The position numbers and the translations under genes were made by a program. A stretch of 64,000 nucleotides of DNA from Actinomycetes bacterium. Its GTDB lineage: Bacteria > Actinomycetota > Actinomycetes > Actinomycetales > Dermatophilaceae. The notes beneath the pieces were generated by a model. That model had not been told where the DNA came from. It saw nothing but the letters and a program-made list of their open reading frames with translations, and did not search any database. Shown one piece after another: positions 50,839-58,487 of the stretch. The DNA lies in NCBI GenBank assembly GCA_029552065.1, contig JAKPEG010000087.1, positions 1 to 64,000 on the forward strand. Reading direction: 5' to 3'. Within the stretch, counting starts at the first letter, position 1. Every line of letters starts with the position of its first letter.

Positions 50839-51765
50839 TCACGAGGACGGTGTCGGACTCAGGCGGACGAGGTCCCAGGAGAGCGACGGCTGGGCGCGGT
50901 CGGCGTGACAGGTGAGGCGGACCGGCGCACTTCGCCGGGCACGGACGACGACTTCCCAACGACGGCTGGCGGCGGCGAAGGTGCTTGTCCACGTGTCCGA
51001 TTCGCGGCGACGCGTCCGCAGCTCGACGCCGTCGAGGCCGAGCAGCCCCAACTCCGTCCGCAGCGCGATCTCCGCGGCCTGGACCGGCATCGGCCAGAAC
51101 GCCCGGCCACGGAGGTGGTCGAGGTCGACCCGCCTGGCTCGGTGTGTCTCGGCCACGGAGACGACCGTCTCGGGATCCAGTCGTCCGTAACAGAGCCCGC
51201 CGTCGAGCACGAGCAGGTTCGCCGCGAACCGGTCGCCGCCGAGGTGCGAGGCCTGCCAGGTCGCCTCGGGCTCGACGGCGGCAAGGGCAGCCGCGACCGG
51301 TCGGCCGCGCTCCGCGCAGCAGACGTCGTGCCGGCCCTGCGTGCAGACGGCGAAGACCGGGCCCGGCTCGGGGTCGAGGCCGACCGATCGACCCGCCCGC
51401 AGCCCGAGGAGGTCGAGGTCGAGGACCGCCCGTGGATCACCGACGCTCGACGTCTCGACGAAGCCGTCCCGCGGATGGACGTATGCCGCGAAGACCCGCC
51501 GGTGGGTGGGCACGGCCGAGCCAGTCGCACGGGCGCGGAAGTGCCCCGGGTCCTGGCGGCGGATGAGCAACGGTCGCACCCGAGCCTCGGCGCACCGGCG
51601 CAGGATCTCGTGGCCGAGACCGTCCGGCAGCCGGGCGTCGCGGAGGGCCTTCACCCCCCACGGTCCGGCGTCCTCGAGCAGGAGGAATGCCTTCGCGGGC
51701 GAGGCGGTCCCGGCCAACGGATCCCCACGCTCCAGTGATCTCGCCGAACATCTCTCGGCGCTCAC
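50839..51765 (-). CDS. Sucrase/ferredoxin-like Fe-S protein
   Basis: 308 aa, thioredoxin-like [2Fe-2S] family (Suc_Fer-like). Cysteines: Cys6 (SAERCSA), Cys142 in VCTQGRHDVCC with Cys149-Cys150, and HLGGDRFAANLLVLDGG near 178, the family hallmark. The first part also has KAFLLLEDAGPWGVKAL. Members are thought to carry electrons. The GTG overlaps the stop of the JmjC-like hydroxylase (GTGA), so it probably serves that enzyme. Third gene of the peptide-hydroxylase operon. Confidence 0.88.
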   Translation of the reverse strand: MSAERCSARSLERGDPLAGTASPAKAFLLLEDAGPWGVKALRDARLPDGLGHEILRRCAEARVRPLLIRRQDPGHFRARATGSAVPTHRRVFAAYVHPRDGFVETSSVGDPRAVLDLDLLGLRAGRSVGLDPEPGPVFAVCTQGRHDVCCAERGRPVAAALAAVEPEATWQASHLGGDRFAANLLVLDGGLCYGRLDPETVVSVAETHRARRVDLDHLRGRAFWPMPVQAAEIALRTELGLLGLDGVELRTRRRESDTWTSTFAAASRRWEVVVRARRSAPVRLTCHADRAQPSLSWDLVRLSPTPSS

Positions 51766-52886
51766 GCGACGACCTGGAGGAGACCCTCACGGACGAGTCT
51801 GCGGCACAACACGAGTCGGCTCTGTGCGTCGAGCAGGTCGGCCAGGTCGCCGGGAGTGAGGCGGCTGGCGCGGCATACCTGCTCGAGCGCGGGACGCAGC
51901 CAGCCGGGCACGGTGAGAACGCGGTCCCCGAGCAGGAGGTCCAGTCGGTCGCCGGTGTCGCGCAGGACACACGGGTGCCCGGGCCGCCGCGCGAGGGGCG
52001 TCTCGTCGTCAAGGGTCGCGAGAGCCGCGCGGTCGAGCAGCCCACCGCCGAGTCGCGACGGTCGGGTGGCGAGAACCCGCCGGACCTCGGCCTCGACGGC
52101 GGCGGCCGGATCGATCGCGCGGACCCGCTCGGCGAGATCCGTGAGGGCGGCGGCGAGCATCGTCACGGTCCTGGCCGGGTCGTGGGTGAAGCCGGCCGGT
52201 AAGTGGGTGTCGGGGACGTCGGCGAGCACGCTGCGGACGGTCCGCTGGACGAGGCCCCGCACGGTGAGCTGGTTGAGGCCGATGGTCACGTGCAACGAGA
52301 GCTCGTCCTGGGTCCGGGCCGCGTGCCGTGTGCCGGTCGGCAGGTAGAGGCTGAGTCCTGGTTCGAGGACGAGCGACTCGACGCCGGCGGCCGTGTGCAG
52401 CTCCCACTGCTTGCGCCCATGGGTCTGCACGACGATGACGTGGTGAGTGTCGGCGTGGACGGCGAAGCCCTGCGCACCGGGCGGCGTGAGATAGGCGTTG
52501 GCCTGACACGGATGGCCCAGCTCGGCCTCGAGCTCGGCGACGAGGGCCGTGAGCGGCGGCCAATACCGTTGCAGTCCCTGGAAGACGACGGTCGCGCCCT
52601 CGTCGTGCAGGGCCAGGACCTTGCGCCCGTCGACGAGACCGGTCACCGCAGCGCCCGCGAGGGTCGCCCGAGCCGTGTATGCCGCCTCCGGCACGATCGC
52701 GCCGTCGCGGACCACCCGCACGGCAGGCGTGCGGATGGCGGAGGCGGTGAGCAGGTGGTCGGCGTCGGCGAGGGTCAACAGGGCCGAGAGGGCCTGCGCG
52801 TCGCCGCGGTGGAGGTGCACCGACGTCGCCCAGACCTCCCGGCGGAAGGCCTGGGCGTCGCCGGTGAGCAGGTCGAGGGCGCTCAG
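51762..52886 (-). CDS. JmjC/cupin_4-domain hydroxylase (RoxA/YcfD-like)
   Basis: Fe(II)/2-oxoglutarate oxygenase type, about 374 aa. The iron triad is visible as HADTHH near 143-145 (His-x-Asp) and the His of GTRHAAR near 187. The N-terminus LSALDLLTGDAQAFRREVWA and VHLHRGDAQALSALLTLADADHLLT matches the cupin_4 family. The first ATG/GTG (GTG 52820) would remove the conserved N-terminus. The only start keeping it is CTG at 52886, overlapping the peptide stop as CTGA like the operon's other NTGA junctions. Relatives hydroxylate residues in ribosomal proteins or peptides; the adjacent Asp-repeat peptide is a likely substrate. Confidence 0.85.
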   Translation of the reverse strand: MSALDLLTGDAQAFRREVWATSVHLHRGDAQALSALLTLADADHLLTASAIRTPAVRVVRDGAIVPEAAYTARATLAGAAVTGLVDGRKVLALHDEGATVVFQGLQRYWPPLTALVAELEAELGHPCQANAYLTPPGAQGFAVHADTHHVIVVQTHGRKQWELHTAAGVESLVLEPGLSLYLPTGTRHAARTQDELSLHVTIGLNQLTVRGLVQRTVRSVLADVPDTHLPAGFTHDPARTVTMLAAALTDLAERVRAIDPAAAVEAEVRRVLATRPSRLGGGLLDRAALATLDDETPLARRPGHPCVLRDTGDRLDLLLGDRVLTVPGWLRPALEQVCRASRLTPGDLADLLDAQSRLVLCRRLVREGLLQVVA

Positions 52887-53098
52887 GCGTCGGTCCCGTC
52901 TGCGTCGTGTCCGTCGGCGCCGTCTGCGTCTGCGCCGTCGGCGTCTGCGCTGTCGGTGCCGTCTGCGTCTGCGCTGTCGGTGCCGTCTGTGTCGTGTCCG
53001 TCGGTGCCGTCTGCGTCGGTGAGCGCTCCGACCGCCTCACCGAGGTCCGAAGTGCTCATCATGTCGTCGCTCAGCGGGCCATCCGGCGTGGTCGTCAT
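52883..53098 (-). CDS. Asp-repeat small peptide, candidate RiPP precursor (71 aa)
   Basis: The ATG at 53098 has AGGAGG 5 bp upstream. Residues 1-26 are a mixed leader (DDMMSTSDLGEAVGALTD). Residues 27-71 are built almost only of Asp, Gly, Ala, Thr, Ser and His: units such as DGTDSADA occur twice, then DGADADGADGHDADGTDA. Asp is nearly every second to third residue, and there is no Lys, Arg, Cys or aromatic residue in this part. Its stop overlaps the start region of a JmjC-type hydroxylase. The design (short leader plus repetitive core beside tailoring enzymes) fits a ribosomal peptide precursor; a Ca2+- or iron-binding peptide is an alternative. Confidence 0.75.
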   Translation of the reverse strand: MTTTPDGPLSDDMMSTSDLGEAVGALTDADGTDGHDTDGTDSADADGTDSADADGADADGADGHDADGTDA

Positions 53099-53215
53099 TG
53101 CTGCCTCCTGTGGTGGTCTCGCCGGCGGTCGATCCGACCGGCTCGGCCAGTCTGCCTCGCTCGCGGGCCCGCTCGGGGCTTTGTCCGCCGCGAACCATGT
53201 CCGAGGCGTCGCGGA

Positions 53216-53623
53216 TCAGCGATGGCGGATCCGGTGCGGGGTGTTGACCTTGTCCGGCGTGACGACGAGGATCACCCGACCCTGGGATCCCACCGGATTG
53301 CCGTAGTCGACACCGAGGTAGCGGCGTGACAGCTCGTCGATGTGCGTGCGGGCCCGCTCGCCGGTGATCGTTTCGGTGACCCGGCCGCGGACTTCGGCCC
53401 AGTCCCACGGGTCGTTCGCGCCGAGGATCAGCACGGTGATCCGAGGATCGCGGGCGACGTTGCGCGCTCTCTGCCGCTGCGGCTCCGTGTTGACGAGCAG
53501 GTGTTCGCCGTCCGAGTCGATCCAGGTCGGCAGTGCCTGCAGGCTGCCATCGGGCATGACGGTGACGACCGTCGCGAGGTTCGGTCCCGTGGCGAGACGA
53601 TGGGCGTCGGGGTCGAGAGCCAT
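53216..53623 (-). CDS. PPOX-class F420/flavin-dependent protein
   Basis: 135 aa, split-barrel: GPNLATVVTVMPDGSLQALPTWIDSDGEHLLVNT, then RARNVARDPRITVLILGANDPWDWAEVRG and YLGVDYG near 104. Such proteins reduce biliverdin, quinones or enones with F420H2 or FMN. It sits 117 bp upstream of the Asp-repeat peptide on the same strand and may be independent. Confidence 0.9.
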   Translation of the reverse strand: MALDPDAHRLATGPNLATVVTVMPDGSLQALPTWIDSDGEHLLVNTEPQRQRARNVARDPRITVLILGANDPWDWAEVRGRVTETITGERARTHIDELSRRYLGVDYGNPVGSQGRVILVVTPDKVNTPHRIRHR

Positions 53624-53728
53624 CGGAAACTCCTGGGGTGAGTGGAGCCTCCCACGCTAGCCGTTTGCGGGCTGGCTGCCGAGAGCTCCTCGGTCCGTTG
53701 GGACTACTTCGAGCGAACATTCGCCCCG

Positions 53729-53768
53729 GCTATGCCGAAGGTGCGTGAGGACGCACGTTCGGCATAGC
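53729..53768. repeat. Intergenic palindrome family 2, copy B
   Basis: Perfect 11-bp arms GCTATGCCGAA (53729-53739) and TTCGGCATAGC (53758-53768), with inner GTGCGT/ACGCAC. Located 22 bp 3' of the serine hydrolase stop (on that gene's strand), as copy A is 3' of the decarboxylase. Confidence 0.85.
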
Positions 53769-53789
53769 GGGACGGGGGCGCTCAGACGA

Positions 53790-55136
53790 TCAGGATCGAG
53801 CGGCGGCGTCGGCGACCAGCGAGAAGACCCGCAGAGCCTGGGGGGTCTTGATCGTCGGGCTGAAACCGAGCCGCACGACGACGAGCTTGGCCGACGGCAC
53901 GACGACCACACGCTGCCCGTCGTGACCGCTCGCCCAATAAGCGTCGGCGGGCAGGCTCGCGTCGACGAGCGTGCCGTCGGCCAGCCGGTTGGCCCACCAG
54001 CCGGCGGCATAGCCGGTCTCTTCGCCCTGGCCGGGCAGGACGGTGGTCGAGTGGGTCATCCAGTCCGCCGGCAGGAGTTGGCGACCGTCCCACTGCCCGC
54101 CCTGGAGAGCGAATTGGCCGATCGCCGCCCAATCCCGGGGGGTCGCCCAGAGATAGGAGCTGCAGACCGGCGTGCCCGAGGTGTCCGGCTCCCACACCGC
54201 CGACGAGAGACCGAGTGGGGCGAACAGCTCCCGACGCGGCAGATCGGCGCCGACTCCGGTCCGGGACCGGAGCACCGAGCAGAGGATGTTCGTCGAGCCG
54301 CTCGAATACTGTTGATAGGAGCCGGGATCGTGTGCGAGAGGCTGGCCCGCGGCATACCGTCCCATGTCCGGCTCGAGGTAGAGCATCTGGGTGATCGCCG
54401 TGCCGAGATCGTAGTCCTCGTTCCACGCGAGGCCGCTCGTCATCCGCATGAGGTCGTCGACGGTGATCTGCGCCCGGGCGTCGGTCCACTCGGGACGCAG
54501 GTGGTCGTCGGTGACCGCGACCTTGCCCTGCGCAACGAGCAACCCGACGAGGAGATTCGTCACGCTCTTGCCCATCGACCACCCCAATTGCGGTGTGGTC
54601 GTGGTGAATCCCGGTGCATAGCGCTCGGCGACGAGCTGTCCGTCGCGGACGACCACGATCGCCCTGGTGCCGAGGGTCGCGCGATCGGCTGGCGCGAGGT
54701 CGTCGCCGAAGGCGTGGGCGATCGCCCGGTCGAGGGCCGGGTCGGGGCCGGGAGCCTGCGCCGCCGAGAAGGGGTTCGCGGCCGCCCTCACCTGGGTGAG
54801 CGGCCCGTATGCCGTGAGCGGGCTCCCGAGCGTGCACCCGGCCTCGCTGTAGTAGGCGGTCTGACCGGCGAGCACCCCGAGGATCGTCGTCCTCGCCTCG
54901 CGGGTGTCCGAGGACCACGACGTGCGCAGATAGGGGACGAGCGGATTGGGCGGCAGGTCGGTGGCCACGTCGGAGCGATGGGCGATGCCCTCGAGGGCAC
55001 AGGCGCTGTGCGCGGCATACCCGGTGCCGGTGAGTAGCAACGGCTTGGCGTAGAGGTAGCCACCGACGAGTGCGACGAGCAGGAGGACGACGACCCCCGC
55101 CAACACCCGCAGGACGATCCGACGACGGGAGCGCAT
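53790..55136 (-). CDS. Membrane-anchored serine hydrolase (beta-lactamase/class C-like)
   Basis: 448 aa. Residues 8-28 form a membrane helix (VLRVLAGVVVLLLVALVGGY) with no obvious cleavage site. Penicillin-binding fold motifs: SMGKS near 188 (nucleophile Ser and Lys), YSSGSTN near 275 (Tyr-x-Asn type), HDGQ near 404. Related to EstB/6-aminohexanoate-dimer hydrolase-like proteins (COG1680). Substrate unknown. Confidence 0.9.
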   Translation of the reverse strand: MRSRRRIVLRVLAGVVVLLLVALVGGYLYAKPLLLTGTGYAAHSACALEGIAHRSDVATDLPPNPLVPYLRTSWSSDTREARTTILGVLAGQTAYYSEAGCTLGSPLTAYGPLTQVRAAANPFSAAQAPGPDPALDRAIAHAFGDDLAPADRATLGTRAIVVVRDGQLVAERYAPGFTTTTPQLGWSMGKSVTNLLVGLLVAQGKVAVTDDHLRPEWTDARAQITVDDLMRMTSGLAWNEDYDLGTAITQMLYLEPDMGRYAAGQPLAHDPGSYQQYSSGSTNILCSVLRSRTGVGADLPRRELFAPLGLSSAVWEPDTSGTPVCSSYLWATPRDWAAIGQFALQGGQWDGRQLLPADWMTHSTTVLPGQGEETGYAAGWWANRLADGTLVDASLPADAYWASGHDGQRVVVVPSAKLVVVRLGFSPTIKTPQALRVFSLVADAAARS

Positions 55137-55193
55137 GCGAGCAGGCTAGCCGTGACCAGCGCCTCGCCGGCCGATCCTCACCGCGGTCGACGG

Positions 55194-56213
55194 TCAGTCG
55201 AAGGCCGCGGAATAGGCGTTGAGTGCGAGTTGCCCACCGAGGTGGGCGAAGAGGACCGTCGAGTCGGCCGGGATGTCGCGGGCGGCGACGAGGTCGACCA
55301 GCCCGGCCATCGACTTGCCCTCGTAGACCGGGTCGAGGATGAGCGCGTCCATCCGCGCAGCCAGGCGGATCGCCGCGACCGTCGAGTCGACCGGGATCCC
55401 ATAGACGTCGCCGGCCCAGCCCTCGAGCAGGGTGACCTCGTCGTCGCGCAGCTCCCGCCCCAGCTCGATGAGGTCGGCGGTATGCCGCGCGATCCGCGTC
55501 ACCTGGTCGCGGGTCTGCTCGAGAGTGGCCGAGGCGTCGATGCCGATCACCCGGCGTTGCACCCCGGTGAGGTCTTCGAGGGCCGCGAAGCCGGCGATCA
55601 TGCCCGCGTGGGTCGAGCCGGTCACCGTGCAGACGACGATCGTGTCGAAGAGGACGCCGAGCGACTTCTCCTGCTCGGCCACCTCGAACGCCCAGTTGGC
55701 GAATCCCAGTCCACCGAGCGGGTGTTCGCTGGCCCCGGCGGGGATGGGATAGGGCGTGCCGCCGGCGGCCTCGACCTCGGCCAGCGCGTCCTTCCACGAG
55801 TCGCGGATGCCGATGTCGAAGCCGTGCGGGTCCAGTCGGCTGTCGGCGCCCATGAGCCGCGAGAGCAGGATGTTGCCGACCCGGTCGTTGCCCGGGTCCT
55901 CCCACGCGACCCACTTCTCCTGGACCAACCGGCATCCGAGCCCGAGCTTCGCGGCGACGGCGGCGACCTGACGGGTGTGGTTGGACTGGTAGCCGCCGAT
56001 CGACACGAGCGTGTCCGCCCCGCTCGCGAGGACGTCGGGCACGATGTATTCGAGCTTGCGGATCTTGTTGCCCCCGAAGGCCAGTGGCGAGGAGCAGTCC
56101 TCGCGCTTCGCCCAGATCTGCGCGCCACCCAGGTGGGCGCTGAGGCGCTCGAGCGGATGCACCGGGCTCGGTCCGAAGGTGAGCGGAAAGCGCGGGAACT
56201 CGGCCAACTTCAC
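55194..56213 (-). CDS. acdS: 1-aminocyclopropane-1-carboxylate deaminase
   Basis: PLP enzyme, 339 aa, that opens ACC, the ethylene precursor of plants, to ammonia and 2-oxobutyrate. PLP Lys near 50 in [26 protein letters not shown] near 76; [13 protein letters not shown] near 293; and [12 protein letters not shown] near 322. The Glu of YEGKS and the Leu of HLGG are the residues that separate true ACC deaminase from D-cysteine desulfhydrase. The GTG start has GAGGAG 6 bp upstream. The adjacent GntR gene supports the call. It suggests contact with plants or ACC-containing material. Confidence 0.9.
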   Translation of the reverse strand: MKLAEFPRFPLTFGPSPVHPLERLSAHLGGAQIWAKREDCSSPLAFGGNKIRKLEYIVPDVLASGADTLVSIGGYQSNHTRQVAAVAAKLGLGCRLVQEKWVAWEDPGNDRVGNILLSRLMGADSRLDPHGFDIGIRDSWKDALAEVEAAGGTPYPIPAGASEHPLGGLGFANWAFEVAEQEKSLGVLFDTIVVCTVTGSTHAGMIAGFAALEDLTGVQRRVIGIDASATLEQTRDQVTRIARHTADLIELGRELRDDEVTLLEGWAGDVYGIPVDSTVAAIRLAARMDALILDPVYEGKSMAGLVDLVAARDIPADSTVLFAHLGGQLALNAYSAAFD

Positions 56214-56259
56214 GGGGATCTCCTCGGTCTCGATCGGTGGGGTATGCCGGGTGGCCGGC

Positions 56260-56925
56260 TCAGGGGTCGGGTAGGTCGAGGTCGATGAGCCGTCCCAGAC
56301 TCGCCCAGAGCTCGTTGGAGGTGTGCACCGCACCCTCGACGTCACCCTGTTCGCAGGCGTCGATGAGTCGCGCGTGGTCGGCGACCGAACGGCGACCGGA
56401 GAGCGAAGCGAAGTGCTGTCGCTCCGCCCGACGTAGGACCGGGGTGTACTGGTCGAGGATGGTGGCGAGGGCCTCGTTGCCCGCGACCTGGACGAGGACC
56501 GCATGAACCTCGTCGTCGGCCTGGAGTGCAGCGTCCTCGTCGCCGGCGGCCAGCGCATCGGAGAAGCGGCGGTTGGCCTCGCGCATCGCGGCGATGTCGT
56601 CGGCCCGCAACTGCGGCACGGCGATGCGAATCGCAAGCTCGTGCATGGCGGCGACCACTTCTTGTGCATCGTGCACTCGGCGCGGCTCGATCTCGGCGAC
56701 CACGGTGCGTCGCCCCGGGATGGCGATCACGAGCCCGATCTGGCCGAGCCTCAGCAGGGCCTCGCGGACCGGTGTCCGGCTCATCCCCAGCCGCGTGGCG
56801 AGCTCGCCGTCGTGGAGCTGCTCGCCGGGGCGCAGGCGTCCGTCGACGATCTCCAGACACAGCTGTGCGTAGACCGCGTCGCGCAGGAGGGCCCGGCTGA
56901 CCGTCGCGTCGGAGCTTCGAGGCAC
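56260..56925 (-). CDS. GntR-family regulator next to acdS
   Basis: 221 aa. Winged helix: [55 protein letters not shown] (residues 8-62), then an FCD domain with [18 protein letters not shown] near 88 and NRRFSDAL near 125. The GTG at 56925 is chosen because a promoter fits it. It lies 46 bp upstream of acdS on the same strand and probably regulates it; a GntR gene beside acdS has been noted in Actinobacteria (from memory). Confidence 0.88.
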   Translation of the reverse strand: MPRSSDATVSRALLRDAVYAQLCLEIVDGRLRPGEQLHDGELATRLGMSRTPVREALLRLGQIGLVIAIPGRRTVVAEIEPRRVHDAQEVVAAMHELAIRIAVPQLRADDIAAMREANRRFSDALAAGDEDAALQADDEVHAVLVQVAGNEALATILDQYTPVLRRAERQHFASLSGRRSVADHARLIDACEQGDVEGAVHTSNELWASLGRLIDLDLPDP

Positions 56926-56961
56926 GCGATATATTGCGCTGCCCACCGGGTGCCGTGTCAA
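56926..56961 (-). promoter_or_regulatory. Leaderless-type promoter and operator for the GntR-acdS operon
   Basis: On the minus strand TTGACA (56956-56961) and CAATAT (56931-56936) are 19 bp apart, and the GTG start follows five bases after the -10. The near-palindrome GCGATATATTGC (56926-56937, one mismatched pair) overlaps the -10 box and could be the autoregulatory operator. No Shine-Dalgarno sequence. Confidence 0.55.
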
Positions 56962-57037
56962 GGGGTCGACCGCTGCTCGGTCGCGAGCTCGCACTCAGCG
57001 GGAAGGCTCGGAAGGCTCTGACAGCCGGGCCGCGGGC

Positions 57038-57427
57038 TCAGAGCCCTCCCAACCCGAGCCCTCCCAGCCAGAGTCCGAGACCCGCGGCGAGCCACGCGGC
57101 GACCAGCCCAGTGAGCGCATAGCGGACGGCCGCACCGGCACCGTCCGCCGACCACAGCCGGATCGTCTCGACCGACGCCGTGCTGAAGGTCGTATAGCCC
57201 CCACAGAAGCCCGTGCCCACGACCGCTGCGACGTCGGGTGAGAGCGGCCCGGTGGGGCGGGCGGCCAGCCCCACGACCACGCCGAGCACGAAGGACCCCG
57301 TGACGTTGACGGCGAGCGTGCCGACCGGCATGGCCCGGCCTCGCCACCGACGGCTCACGGCGGAGTCGGCGACGAACCGGCATACGGCACCCAGACCGCC
57401 GGCGAGGGCGACCAGCAGGATTCTCAT
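57038..57427 (-). CDS. crcB: Fluoride exporter CrcB/Fluc, subunit 2
   Basis: 129 aa with four membrane helices. Family motifs: VALAGGLGAVCRFVAD at the start, GTLAVNVTGSFVLG near 37 and GFCGGYTTFSTASVET near 72 (the conserved GxxGGxTTFSTF stretch). Actinomycetes commonly carry two adjacent crcB genes whose products form the dual-topology channel. The ATG overlaps crcB1 by 4 bp. No fluoride riboswitch was seen upstream. Confidence 0.93.
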   Translation of the reverse strand: MRILLVALAGGLGAVCRFVADSAVSRRWRGRAMPVGTLAVNVTGSFVLGVVVGLAARPTGPLSPDVAAVVGTGFCGGYTTFSTASVETIRLWSADGAGAAVRYALTGLVAAWLAAGLGLWLGGLGLGGL

Positions 57428-57885
57428 CGGGCCGGACCCGGCACCGGGGCGGGTGGGTGGGGGGCGCATCGGCGCCCGAGCGCCGCCGCGGCCAGGCCGA
57501 AGGCCACCGTCCCCGCGGCATACCCCGCCGCGAGCAGGGGGCTCAGGTGCAGGGTCTCGACCGCGAGCGCGCTGTAGGTGGTGTAGCCGCCGAGGAAGCC
57601 GGTGCCGAGCGTGAGCCGTATGCCGCGCAGACGCCCCTCGTCGCGACCGCGGCCGGCGAGTGTCTCCAGCAGGAGACCGAGCAGGAAGGCGCCCGTGAGG
57701 TTGACGGCGAAGGTGGACCACGGCCACGAGCCCAGCGGCGCGCCGAGCGCCTGGGCCAATGCGGCGCGGGTGCCGGTGCCGAGGGCGCCGCCGAGGCCGA
57801 CGAGGGCGAGTAGGCGGGGTTGGTGGTGCGCCGGTCGCGTCGGGCGGAGCGGCCCCGAAGCTTGCGAGCCGGGGTTCAGTCCCAC
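57424..57885 (-). CDS. crcB: Fluoride exporter CrcB/Fluc, subunit 1
   Basis: 153 aa, four helices, with LVGLGGALGTGTRAALAQALG, STFAVNLTGAFLLGLLLE and GFLGGYTTYSALAVET. The middle Tyr replaces the usual Phe of TTFST. A ten-residue-plus N-terminal lead precedes the first helix. Its GTG start overlaps the 3' end of the universal-stress gene by 10 bp. Confidence 0.92.
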   Translation of the reverse strand: MGLNPGSQASGPLRPTRPAHHQPRLLALVGLGGALGTGTRAALAQALGAPLGSWPWSTFAVNLTGAFLLGLLLETLAGRGRDEGRLRGIRLTLGTGFLGGYTTYSALAVETLHLSPLLAAGYAAGTVAFGLAAAALGRRCAPHPPAPVPGPAR

Positions 57886-58418
57886 GGGGGGCGCCCCTGC
57901 CAGTCGACGACCTCGAGCGGCACGGTGAGCACGGGGCGGTGCTGCCGGTGGGCGAGCTGCACGCCGACGGCCTCGCGGAGGAAGTCGCCCACGTGCCGGT
58001 GCCGCCCGACGTGCGCGCCGACGACGAAAGCGGCCGCGTCGACGGCCCGGGCCAGGTGGGTGAGCGCGCGGTCGACCCGGCCGGCGAGGTAGCGGAAGTG
58101 CCAGGGAATCTGGGCGTCGCCGAGCGCGGCGCCGGCCTGGGCGACGAGCCGGTCGCGCAGCTCGAGCCAGCTGTCGTCGGCGAGGTCGGGGTCGATGGCC
58201 TGGTGGGTGACCGTCCCGTCGGGGTGTTCCTGCGTCGCATGGCGCGCCGTGTCGACATAGGCGAGATAGAGGGCGGGCGCACCGGTCGCGCGGGCGAGCG
58301 AGGCTGCCGTGAGGGCCACGAGCGGGGGTTGGTCGGGGACGACGCCCACGACAAGGGGATGACCGGCGAAATCGGTGAGCCGGCTGGGGTGCGGCTGCGG
58401 TGGCACGTGTCCGGGCAC
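57876..58418 (-). CDS. Universal-stress-protein-like protein
   Basis: 180 aa. Usp-type start HPLVVGVVPDQPPLVALTAASLARATGAPALYLAYVD near 20 and GRVDRALTHLARAVDAAAFVVGAHVG near 115, ending with RPVLTVPLEV. The ATP-binding GxxGxx(9)GS motif is reduced. GGGAGGTGA precedes the GTG at 58418. It is divergent from the NADH dehydrogenase and heads the operon with the crcB pair. Confidence 0.85.
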   Translation of the reverse strand: MPGHVPPQPHPSRLTDFAGHPLVVGVVPDQPPLVALTAASLARATGAPALYLAYVDTARHATQEHPDGTVTHQAIDPDLADDSWLELRDRLVAQAGAALGDAQIPWHFRYLAGRVDRALTHLARAVDAAAFVVGAHVGRHRHVGDFLREAVGVQLAHRQHRPVLTVPLEVVDWQGRPPWD

Positions 58419-58487
58419 AGTCACCTCCCGATCCGGGCCCGTCGCCAGGCTAGCCTTCTCGCGCGCGGGCGGCATACCGTCAGGGTG

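Noticed and set aside
52883-53040. Repetitive DNA of the Asp peptide considered as a CRISPR array or VNTR without coding role
   Set aside because: Units are 9-24 bp, in frame and end in a stop overlapping the next gene. There are no spacers.
52907-53329. Plus-strand frame with a Val/Cys repeat (VGAVCVCAVG) opposite the Asp-repeat peptide
   Set aside because: It is the complement of the repeats and has no ribosome site, whereas the minus-strand peptide has AGGAGG, a sensible start and an operon context.
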